Positions 52,968 to 60,190 of a DNA stretch of 64,000 bases are shown here, piece by piece. This stretch comes from Paenibacillus baekrokdamisoli (GTDB lineage: Bacteria > Bacillota > Bacilli > Paenibacillales > Paenibacillaceae). Where the stretch lies: contig NZ_AP019308.1 of NCBI RefSeq assembly GCF_003945345.1, positions 4,233,501 to 4,297,500 of the forward strand, given 5' to 3'. Under the pieces are notes generated by a model that worked only from the letters and a program-made list of their open reading frames with translations, was not told where the DNA came from and ran no database searches. Every line of letters begins with the position of its first letter. The first letter of the stretch is position 1. The position numbers and the translations under genes were made by a program.

Positions 52968-53044
52968 CCTAACATGAGACTCCTAATTCGACTCTTACAA
53001 CGCTTCTTGCTGGTCTAGCTTGGATAGTATTTTATTAAAAAGGT

Positions 53045-53455
53045 TCATTCTCTAAATATAATTACATCATTCAGTGCCTTTACCACGCGTTGGATAAAGT
53101 TTATGTCTTGATTTTCTATGTTTCTAGTATCTCCTGAAGCAAAAGTCAGTTCTACTCTATGCTCTGGTTTATAGAATATCAAATGTACTATTGCTGCAAG
53201 AAAAATTACAAGTCCTGCAAAAATAAAGCAACTAAAAATAAATCTTAAATTTTGTCTATATACTACCGTGTTCGTAATAAATCCGAAGACCATTAATGTC
53301 ACACCCAAAAGAATAAAGCCAATATTATTACCTTTTTTGCCTTCGGTAACTTTTACGGATTCCAGTAAATTGAGAACATACATCTCATCATTAAATGCCA
53401 GGCGTTTACTGGTAATTAAGACTTCATTTTCGTTCAGTAGAATTCTTTCCTCCAT
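53045..53455 (-). CDS. DUF6232-like small membrane protein
   Basis: 136 residues from the ATG behind AAGGAG. An N-terminal strand-rich part (ILLNENEVLITSKRLAF) is followed by two membrane segments (FILLGVTLMVFGFI and FIFSCFIFAGLVIFLAAIV) and a C-terminal strand-rich part ending in FIQRVVKALNDVI. This matches the DUF6232 layout. Function unknown. It lies between the NUDIX gene and a broken copy of the McrC-like gene. Confidence 0.75.
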   Translation of the reverse strand: MEERILLNENEVLITSKRLAFNDEMYVLNLLESVKVTEGKKGNNIGFILLGVTLMVFGFITNTVVYRQNLRFIFSCFIFAGLVIFLAAIVHLIFYKPEHRVELTFASGDTRNIENQDINFIQRVVKALNDVIIFRE

Positions 53456-53505
53456 TTGATCTCCTTCAAGAGTCATGATTACAAGACTTATTCATGTAGG
53501 GATCA

Positions 53506-53912
53506 CTAACTCTCAGTAATCCCCACAATCCTACTGGCCAAATTCACCTGTTCATGATCGAGCTCAACCTTCACCCGTCCAAGCCTTCGCTGCTCACGCC
53601 ATTGCCTGATATCCTCTTCCGTGTTCAGCTTCAGCTCGGCAATCTCCAATGCGCGGTCGAACACATACTTTGAAGTATAGAGAAGTGTATATATTCCACG
53701 TCCTCCAGAGACAATTGGTGTGTCCCGCTTCACCCACTTCTCAACAGTAAATTTCACATATAGCTTCTCCTCGTACCTGGTCTCGCCGGAAGCTCGGTAA
53801 TCTCACGGCGACGAATCACCTTCCAGTCCTTGATCCTCCCGAACCAGTGGATGCCAGATTCTCTCCCTAGAGATTCGAACTTCTTTACGGATTGATAAAA
53901 AGCCATTTGATT
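53506..53912 (-). pseudogene. Frameshifted C-terminal copy of the McrC-like (DUF2357) gene
   Basis: About 400 bases match the 3' end of the intact gene at 60191-60600 almost base for base (FYQSVKKFESLGRESGIHWF in one frame; SGGRGIYTLLYTSKYVFD in the next). One base is missing near 53769 (CTCCTC-GTACC against CTCCTCCGTACC), which breaks the frame. Everything upstream of residue 670 or so of the intact protein is gone, replaced by unrelated sequence. A non-functional relic. Confidence 0.88.
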
Positions 53913-54083
53913 TCTTAAAGGATTCATATTCACTGAAGGGAGTTTCTGAATCTCATCACTATGTAAACTTTTTTCCATTTCATCACCCCATGTAATCACT
54001 ATTATCCAATCCTACTCTAATAGGAATTAGATCCCATTCCTTTTGTTTAATCCAGAAACCCTTTCCAATTTCGACAAATAGAA

Positions 54084-54111
54084 AGACCCCCGCCTACAGT
54101 AGCAGGAGTCT
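54084..54111 (-). terminator. Hairpin behind the recombinase remnant
   Basis: The arms AGACTCCTGC and GCGGGGGTCT pair on the minus strand and are followed by TTCTATTTG. It lies 26 bases past the recombinase stop. Confidence 0.65.
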
Positions 54112-54136
54112 CATCTCAATATTAGTTCTATCTACC

Positions 54137-54345
54137 TTAATCCACCAGACCGCCAACCTCGACACCCATCGTACCAATGAACTGGCTGTTCAGCAGTTTG
54201 AAGTGTACCTTGATTCCATCTCTACGGATCTCGATACCGCCAATGATCGTCCGAAGCATCTTCTGCTTTTGTTGGGCTGAAGCCTGGTTAAAACACCTTG
54301 CGCCAGTTTGGAATGTGCCGCTTCAGCGTCTCCAGTTACTTCCGT
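54137..54345 (-). pseudogene. C-terminal remnant of a serine recombinase
   Basis: The minus strand reads FNQASAQQKQKMLRTIIGGI and IKVHFKLLNSQFIG, ending GVEVGGLVD and a stop. This is the coiled-coil/C-terminal end typical of large serine recombinases. No catalytic part remains. A diverged copy of the same end occurs at 58287-58352, on the other side of the DprA-RecQ pair. Confidence 0.65.
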
Positions 54346-54368
54346 TCGATAAACTAGACTTCCATAAA

Positions 54369-54408
54369 TATAGAAACCCGAGCGCTTAATGCATTCGGGT
54401 TTCCTATA
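54369..54408. terminator. Terminator behind the DprA-like gene
   Basis: The arms TATAGAAACCCGA and TTCGGGTTTCCTATA lie about 120 bases past the DprA-like stop. Confidence 0.6.
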
Positions 54409-54530
54409 GTTAGGTAAATGTGGCTCCATCACTACGATCTCATCAGCGACACACAGCATTCAACATGTGTTGTCTTCCTGTCCATTTAATTCCTTCAGCG
54501 AATCCGTCACTTCTCATTTCTTTTCTTATC

Positions 54531-55673
54531 CTAATCTTTGGTAACCAGTCCCTCTATGCTAAGTTGTTCAAAATCTTCAGACTTAGGTGTCTGATATGGT
54601 TTTTCCGAGTGATATTTTTTCTCAAGCTTAAATTGTGAATCTAACTGGTCTAAAAACAATTTTTCAATCGTTTTTTTATCCATACCTTCTGATTCTGCGC
54701 ATTCTACTAAGTCCTTTATCTTTTGGTTAATTTTACTCAAGATTTTTGAACTCCCTTGCGTATTAACCTTATAGACATCCTCTAACGATATAAATAACTT
54801 TGCTTTTCCATCATTCTTCAGCTTAACTATACCTTCACTGTTACCAATGACATAAAGGGGTGACCATTGCAAGTTTAGATTTTCTTTTACACCTTCCCAA
54901 GTTCCACTCGATTTTTCTCCTGATATTCTTGATGATGCAACGAGCACAGCATCAGAAGGTGCATGAATAAATTTATTACGCTGCATCGCATATGATCCAG
55001 AAAATGGCGCATCGAGTTTTTGAGTGGACATAATCAAAAGTTGCCCATTCTTAATGTACTCTCGGATTTCACGTTTCTTCACCCATTTTGCTAAGCCATC
55101 AGCAGGAAATATAACTGCTTTGCCTCCATTTTGAAGAGTAGAATCCACTGCTGTAGAATCTATCCCTCTTGCACCACCAGATATAATTATAACCCCCTGT
55201 GTAGCAGCTTCTCTTGCAATTATCTCTGTTTGTGCCAATTCATCAGAGTTTGCATCCCTAGCACCTACTACTCCCAATGCACGATATGACAAAATTGATG
55301 GATCACCAGCATAATAAAAAAACGCGGGAACATATTTTTGAGTTAACTTTTTAATACGTTGAGGCATTTCGGATCGAAACATAATTCCATATCCTTGATG
55401 AATAATTTCTTCAAGTTCAAGCATTGAGATTCCGAGTTTTCTTCGCGCCTCAATCTTATTTATTATTTTAGTTTTCTGAGAAGTTGTCGCTTGTGTTAAT
55501 ATATTCAACAATGCAGCTGAGTCCATTGACAACAAAGCTTCTGGCTGAAGTTTATGACAACCTAATGACTTAACAATTGTGTTCCACTCCAAGATAGTCA
55601 GTGGAATAGTTCTCGTCTGTGATAGCTGAGCACAAAATAAATATGTTGCTTTTTCATTGTCTGTAAACCGCAT
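54531..55673 (-). CDS. DprA-like DNA-processing protein
   Basis: 380 residues from the ATG behind AGGTGAG. The Rossmann-like DprA core (about 125-290) is visible: YYAGDPSILSYRALGVVGAR, IIISGGARGIDSTAVDSTL, GKAVIFPADGL and the late RNKFIHAPSDAVLVAS. Genuine DprA loads RecA on incoming DNA. This protein has a longer N-terminal helical part and a lysine-rich tail, and lies six bases (by the longer start) behind a RecQ-PRTase gene rather than with topA or competence genes. It is better read as a defence- or mobile-element-associated paralogue. Confidence 0.85.
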   Translation of the reverse strand: MRFTDNEKATYLFCAQLSQTRTIPLTILEWNTIVKSLGCHKLQPEALLSMDSAALLNILTQATTSQKTKIINKIEARRKLGISMLELEEIIHQGYGIMFRSEMPQRIKKLTQKYVPAFFYYAGDPSILSYRALGVVGARDANSDELAQTEIIAREAATQGVIIISGGARGIDSTAVDSTLQNGGKAVIFPADGLAKWVKKREIREYIKNGQLLIMSTQKLDAPFSGSYAMQRNKFIHAPSDAVLVASSRISGEKSSGTWEGVKENLNLQWSPLYVIGNSEGIVKLKNDGKAKLFISLEDVYKVNTQGSSKILSKINQKIKDLVECAESEGMDKKTIEKLFLDQLDSQFKLEKKYHSEKPYQTPKSEDFEQLSIEGLVTKD

Positions 55674-55688
55674 ATTACTCACCTCACA

Positions 55689-57740
55689 TCAATCACTACC
55701 GCTCGTTACAGCTAAAGCGAACGGAGTTACTGAAATATTATCAAATGTCTCTCCGAGTAGTTCAGTTGCCACTGTAAATGTCCATTTAGAGTCAACAAAA
55801 TCATCCACTAATAATATTTGCTGAGTATTCAAATTCACATCTTTATGTATATACAAATAATCTCGGATTCCTTGCTCTTGATGTCGACTATTAAGTGAAG
55901 CCTTTTGCTCAGGTTCATTCGGTCTCTTCGCAAGAATATGTGCGTATTTACATTGTAATGTGTTGGCTAGTCGTTGTGCAAATTCAGGAACTAATTTTTG
56001 TCGGCGATTCGATGGAATTGGAATGATTGTTAAGTCAGACACCCGAATTTCTTGATCTCTGAAGAAACGCTTTAGCTTATCAGCCGAAGCTTTAACCAGA
56101 ACATCTGAGAAATAATTATCAACATACTTGCCTCGACTCGCCTCCTGACCGAGTAGTTCATGATAATAACTCAGAGCAAGTCCATTCTCATGCATAAATA
56201 ACAATTTCCTATTCGTCACCGCTGATTTTTTTCTTGGTTCGATTATTATAAAGCTCTTCTCAAAAAAATCAGAAACTTTATTAATTTCCTTTTCAACTAA
56301 TATATCATCTGTCCATTTCCAAAATCCAAGACATGTACTACATTTCCCACATGGATGAGCATTTGGATCATCCAGTGCTTTTGTTAAGAATTCCATTTGA
56401 CAGTCATTTGTTTTCTGAAAATTAATAAGCTCCTGATAATCGCGCATCTTCATATTTATTACAGAATCATAATATTCTTCTTTAGAAAAATAGGGTTTGA
56501 TTGTACGAGAATATCGACTTCTTGAATCCTTCATTATTAATCCATCAATTAAGAGAAGTTTTATGATTTGGTCTAATATTGATGGTTTAATATTCATTTC
56601 CTGTTCTATTGTGGATTTTTTAACCTCATCGTGATTATCTATAAAATTGAGTACCTGTATAATTTGTTTTTGCTGAGGAAAAGAACTATAAATGAAATAC
56701 TCATTAATTTTGTTTTCCTCAGCGCCACCATATAGGAGTACACAAAATGCCTTATCTATACCACGTCCTGCTCGACCTATTTGCTGATAATGCTCGATAA
56801 CAGATTTGGGTGTATAATAATGAAAAACAAAACTAATGTCTTCCTTATCATAGCCCATACCTAAAGCAATCGTTGATACAAGTACTTTGATCTCGTTATT
56901 AATTAAGTTAGTTTCAAGAGTAATTTTATCTTCCTCATTAAGATCACTGTGATACGCATTTGCATTAATCGCATTATGACGGAGCCATGCTGCAAGGCGT
57001 TCGCATTCTCTAATTGTCGTTGCATAAATTATCCCTGAACCATGAAACTTATTGATATTTTTGGCGATCCATGCGAATTTTTCCTCAGCGGTTGGCAAAT
57101 ATAGCTTATGTAAGTACAGTGACTCACGTTGAAGCTCACCGCGAATGATTTCACAGTCACCTATTTGTTGTGACACATCTGCTATAACCCTTTCATTAGC
57201 TGTTGCAGTTGTAGCTAAAACAGAAATGTTTTGGGGTAAAATTTGAAGCAGTTGGTGAATTCTTCGATAATCAGGACGAAAATCATGCCCCCAATCAGAA
57301 ATACAATGTGCTTCATCTACAACTAATAAACCAACCTTTAATCTAGACAAGAGTTCAATAAAATCTCCAAATTGCAATTGTTCCGGAGTAATAAATAATA
57401 CATCACATTGACCGTTATTACAGCGGTTAATAACTTTTTCTCTTTCTTCAAACGTTTTATTAATTTGACTATTTATACAATCTGCAACGATACCATAATT
57501 CTTAGTACTATCAATTTGGTTCCTTGTCAACGCTAATAACGGACTAATAATAAGAGTTGCCCCATCCCCGATCTGACGCATAATTTTTGTAGCGAGGAAG
57601 TAAACTAAACTCTTACCCCAACCTGTCTTCTGAACTACTAGAACCCGTTTTTTATTTATAACATTTTCAATAGCTACATCCTGTCCATCACGAAACGTAG
57701 CCTCTGCTCCAAATACCTGTCTTAATGATTCTAAAAGCAA
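55689..57740 (-). CDS. RecQ-family helicase fused to a phosphoribosyltransferase
   Basis: About 683 residues from a TTG behind AAGGTGGGA; a GTG 14 codons earlier is possible. Helicase motifs: FRDGQDVAIENV, Walker A-like QKTGWGKS, DEAH box VVDEAHCISDWGHDFRPDY, TATANE, VSTIALGMGYDK and QQIGRAGRG. A cysteine cluster follows (CGKCSTC), with no HRDC. The last 140 residues are a type I phosphoribosyltransferase (ILLVDDFVDSKWT, the PRPP loop). Competence uses a helicase (ComFA) and a PRTase (ComFC) beside DprA; here helicase and PRTase are one protein next to a DprA-like gene. Likely a DNA-uptake-like or antiphage role. Confidence 0.88.
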   Translation of the reverse strand: MLLESLRQVFGAEATFRDGQDVAIENVINKKRVLVVQKTGWGKSLVYFLATKIMRQIGDGATLIISPLLALTRNQIDSTKNYGIVADCINSQINKTFEEREKVINRCNNGQCDVLFITPEQLQFGDFIELLSRLKVGLLVVDEAHCISDWGHDFRPDYRRIHQLLQILPQNISVLATTATANERVIADVSQQIGDCEIIRGELQRESLYLHKLYLPTAEEKFAWIAKNINKFHGSGIIYATTIRECERLAAWLRHNAINANAYHSDLNEEDKITLETNLINNEIKVLVSTIALGMGYDKEDISFVFHYYTPKSVIEHYQQIGRAGRGIDKAFCVLLYGGAEENKINEYFIYSSFPQQKQIIQVLNFIDNHDEVKKSTIEQEMNIKPSILDQIIKLLLIDGLIMKDSRSRYSRTIKPYFSKEEYYDSVINMKMRDYQELINFQKTNDCQMEFLTKALDDPNAHPCGKCSTCLGFWKWTDDILVEKEINKVSDFFEKSFIIIEPRKKSAVTNRKLLFMHENGLALSYYHELLGQEASRGKYVDNYFSDVLVKASADKLKRFFRDQEIRVSDLTIIPIPSNRRQKLVPEFAQRLANTLQCKYAHILAKRPNEPEQKASLNSRHQEQGIRDYLYIHKDVNLNTQQILLVDDFVDSKWTFTVATELLGETFDNISVTPFALAVTSGSD

Positions 57741-58286
57741 AAGAATCCCACCTTTTTGGTTTATTAGTATCCTAAGACACACTCGACTTGTTCCACGACC
57801 AAATTTTACATCTTTCTACATATTTCGCTACATCTTATACATAACCTTCCAAACGAATGTTCTGTTTATATTCTTTGTCTCATTATTTCTAGCTGCACAG
57901 TATTAATAAGATTTTAAAATCAAATAGCTGATATCTGTGCATGATGGGTTTTCCTCGCAAGAGACTGATCATGAAGGAGCTGGACACAATCAAATGTGTC
58001 CGGCTCTTTCTTTTCCAAATTCCATTGTGGGGTGAGTCAAAATGAACCTGCAATGAAAACTTGAACTCACTTCTGTCCCAAACACACTCAGGGAGCAGCA
58101 GAAACAGTAACACGATCCGGCAACTTTAGAACAGCTTCCGGTAGTCACAAAACTTTTAGAAGTAACCAAGCAGCAATCGACAAAGATCAAAGGCATTGGC
58201 TTAGGAAAGCATGCGACGCCACTCATTCTGTTCTGGTTCTATATACCTTATACCTGTACCTTCTCTAAATACCAGACCCTAAACTT
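57741..58286. other. Gene-free region upstream of the RecQ fusion
   Basis: No convincing gene. A plus-strand terminator (GAGCTGGACACA/TGTGTCCGGCTC then TTTCTTTT, 57977-58014) has no gene before it. Further right, several weak frames show nothing I recognise. The RecQ promoter should lie at its left end; I see no clear consensus. Confidence 0.4.
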
Positions 58287-58352
58287 CTATTCACATCGTA
58301 CCAATAAACTGACTGATTCACAGTTGAAGTACACCTTGAATTTTATCTCCAT
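58287..58352 (-). pseudogene. Second, diverged trace of the serine recombinase end
   Basis: About 65 bases resemble the C-terminal codons of the remnant at 54137 (IKFKVYFNCESVSLL against IKVHFKLLNSQFI; CATCGTACCAATAAACTG against CATCGTACCAATGAACTG). Immediately to its right lies a 17-base piece of the McrB-like gene (58372-58388). Confidence 0.5.
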
Positions 58353-58548
58353 GGAAAACGAATTAAACCAACGCCGTCACCTTCTGCATAAAATGGTCTA
58401 AGGATAAGAGATTGTTGGTTTGAAATCCTCCGAGATAATCCCAGACATCCCCCCCTTACTACTCCTACCTCAAACTGTTCTTACATGCTCAGTTACAAAA
58501 ACGGGAGAGTCTGCGCGACACCTACTAGATTTACTAAGAAAAAAGTGT

Positions 58549-58647
58549 TCCTTCTCACAAACGCACTAAGTGCTAATTTGATGGTCTAAGTGGACCTTCA
58601 AATTAGCTCTTTTGATTGCAATACTGTTTTGTTGTACCTATCACGAT
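58549..58647. repeat. Hairpin repeat family B, copy 3
   Basis: Matches copies 1 and 2. The hairpin at 58568-58613 has changes (GTGCTAATTTGATGG) that weaken the lower stem. The 50 bases to its left (GGGAGAGTCTGCGCGACACC and onward) are shared with copy 2 only. It lies behind the second LytTR gene. Confidence 0.78.
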
Positions 58648-58676
58648 TAAAAAAGCTTGGCTATCTGGGGGCCAAG

Positions 58677-59036
58677 CTATGAAGGCTCAACAGGCGGCTC
58701 AACAGGCTCTCTTAAAGCTTGAATGATCTCCTGAATAGACTTACTGGACACCGGGAGATAAAGGGGCTCTTCATAAGCTTGGAGGTTTAGCACCTTCAGT
58801 TCCGGGTCATATAACCAAGCTTTACTCAAATTGACGATTGTTCCACGATCAACCCGCAAGAAGCCCACCGAATGCAGCAGAAGAGCCCACTCTTCTACCC
58901 GTTGAATAGATTGAAACACCTCATTGCCCGTATGGAATAGAAGACTTCCTTTCCTGTTCGTTTGCATATATACCACATCCCGCTCTACATGGAGCATGTG
59001 AATATTTCCTTTGGTATCTTTCACGGGAATCTGCAT
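58677..59036 (-). CDS. Stand-alone LytTR DNA-binding protein, copy 2
   Basis: 119 residues, near-identical to the protein at 51211, with LHVERDVVYMQTNRKG for the first strand pair and a C-terminal EPVEPPVEPS created by a short tandem duplication. Residues that differ are mostly at exposed places (D/H, L/V, I/L), so both copies look functional. AAGGAG precedes the ATG. It lies 18 bases behind the second HEPN gene and ends in the same terminator structure. Confidence 0.86.
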   Translation of the reverse strand: MQIPVKDTKGNIHMLHVERDVVYMQTNRKGSLLFHTGNEVFQSIQRVEEWALLLHSVGFLRVDRGTIVNLSKAWLYDPELKVLNLQAYEEPLYLPVSSKSIQEIIQALREPVEPPVEPS

Positions 59037-59054
59037 AGAGGCTCCTTACTTTTG

Positions 59055-59504
59055 TTATTTAATAACGGAGCAATAGAGAGCAGAGCTGCCGTCTACGACT
59101 TTTGGTGATAAGTGACTTAAGAAGAGATCTATCTGTTCGAAACAAATTCGCACACGCTCCTTAGAGGGCACACGGGTAATTTCCTGTTCAAAAGAGTGGC
59201 ATTGCAAGCCAAGAACATTTATGAGCAAATCACTACCTACGTTTACATCAGTGAGCAAATGGACATGACTTATCCAGACATCTGGTCTTTGCGGTAACTT
59301 GGGGAGAATACCATTCACCTTTAAGTAATACGCTTTGAGCATAGCGTTCACAGCCATCTCCGCAACGGACTGACATTGCTTGTACATCCCATGATTGAAG
59401 AAGATTGCAGCCGATTCCATGTATCGCTGGGAGATATCATGCCAGTATTGAGGATTTAATAGCACGCTATGTGATAATGAACGCCATTCATCCAATCGCT
59501 TCAT
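59055..59504 (-). CDS. HEPN-domain protein, copy 2
   Basis: 149 residues from the ATG behind GAGAGG, with ten differences from the copy at 51577 and no change in length. The R-x6-H motif RPDVWISH is kept. First gene of the HEPN-LytTR pair in module 2. Upstream, where module 1 has a complete XRE gene, only a short XRE piece remains (59544-59570), followed further on by a different XRE gene at 59839. Confidence 0.8.
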   Translation of the reverse strand: MKRLDEWRSLSHSVLLNPQYWHDISQRYMESAAIFFNHGMYKQCQSVAEMAVNAMLKAYYLKVNGILPKLPQRPDVWISHVHLLTDVNVGSDLLINVLGLQCHSFEQEITRVPSKERVRICFEQIDLFLSHLSPKVVDGSSALYCSVIK

Positions 59505-59543
59505 TGTCAAAACCTCTCTTTGATATTCGTATGCAGCAAGGAA

Positions 59544-59570
59544 TCTTCAAGGTACTACCGGAAATTAGAA
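59544..59570 (+). pseudogene. 27-base relic of a module-1-type XRE gene
   Basis: The plus strand reads SSRYYRKLE, against SLRYYQRLE in the XRE gene at 52171 (AAGGTACTACC shared in DNA). It is joined directly to the HEPN leader sequence GTATGCAGCAAGGA, which module 1 also has. A deletion has removed the start of that XRE gene. Confidence 0.6.
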
Positions 59571-59726
59571 CATTTAATTACTAAAATCATTGTTATATAT
59601 CAAACGGATAATGAATTACTGCCCGCCATGTTCGGACGATCGCCCAAGCGAAGGTACCCCTTCAAACGTAGTATCCTTATATATAAATCACTCTCATATA
59701 TTTTCTCCTCCCTACTAAGAGCATTT

Positions 59727-59766
59727 ACATGCATTTTAGTAATTATAATACATGTATTTTAATTAG
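59727..59766 (+). promoter_or_regulatory. Direct repeat around a TATAAT in front of the second XRE gene
   Basis: ACATGCATTTTAGTAATTA (59727) and ACATGTATTTTAATTAG (59750) are 23 bases apart, with TATAAT at 59744-59749 between. A probable control site for the XRE gene at 59839; no good -35 is seen. Confidence 0.45.
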
Positions 59767-59838
59767 CCAAATATATTTACTTATTTAAATTTCACGTATT
59801 AGCTACTATGAGGGAAAGAGACTAGGAGTTGTTTTCCT

Positions 59839-60042
59839 TTGAAAATAAGTGAAGCCAGGAAAAATAAAGGTATTAGCCAAGAAAAACTGAGCCGTGCTAT
59901 TAATGTGTCTCTAAAGCACTTTCAAAATATTGAGCATGGAATGACCACTCCCACAGTGAACATCGCCTTGCATATTTGCGAGATATTAGAAGTTGATCCG
60001 AGAGAAATTGATGAATGGAAGGACAGACGTGATCCTGTCTAA
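59839..60042 (+). CDS. Small XRE-family helix-turn-helix protein, module 2
   Basis: 67 residues, a single Cro/CI helix-turn-helix (ISEARKNKGISQEKLSRAI, FQNIEHGMTTPTVNIAL, ILEVDPREIDEWKD). TTG start with AGGAG upstream, as in module 1. Divergent from the second HEPN-LytTR pair. It differs from the module 1 protein at nearly half of its residues. A family A hairpin follows at 60111. Confidence 0.85.
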   Translation: MKISEARKNKGISQEKLSRAINVSLKHFQNIEHGMTTPTVNIALHICEILEVDPREIDEWKDRRDPV

Positions 60043-60110
60043 AACCTCTGTTTTTTTCAAATGGTAGTTAGTGTTTCTGAAGCTCACGGAACACAGCACT
60101 GAACACGAAA

Positions 60111-60150
60111 AAGAGCGAGACTTTTAGGATAGCCCTATCGTCTCGCTCTT
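60111..60150. repeat. Hairpin repeat family A, copy 6
   Basis: The arms AAGAGCGAGACTTTTAGGAT and ATCGTCTCGCTCTT. The base of the stem matches the other copies while the top differs. It lies between the convergent XRE and McrC-like genes and may end both. Confidence 0.7.
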
Positions 60151-60190
60151 TAGTAATAAGTCCCTTTAATAAACATGAGTTCTTCGCAGA

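Noticed and set aside
57989..58226. Short minus-strand frames upstream of the RecQ fusion
   Set aside because: They cover a plus-strand terminator hairpin, have no start signals and give compositions unlike real proteins.
59520..59762. An 80-codon plus-strand frame between the second HEPN gene and the second XRE gene
   Set aside because: Only its first part resembles a protein (the XRE relic at 59544-59570); the rest is AT-rich regulatory sequence containing a direct repeat and a -10 box.
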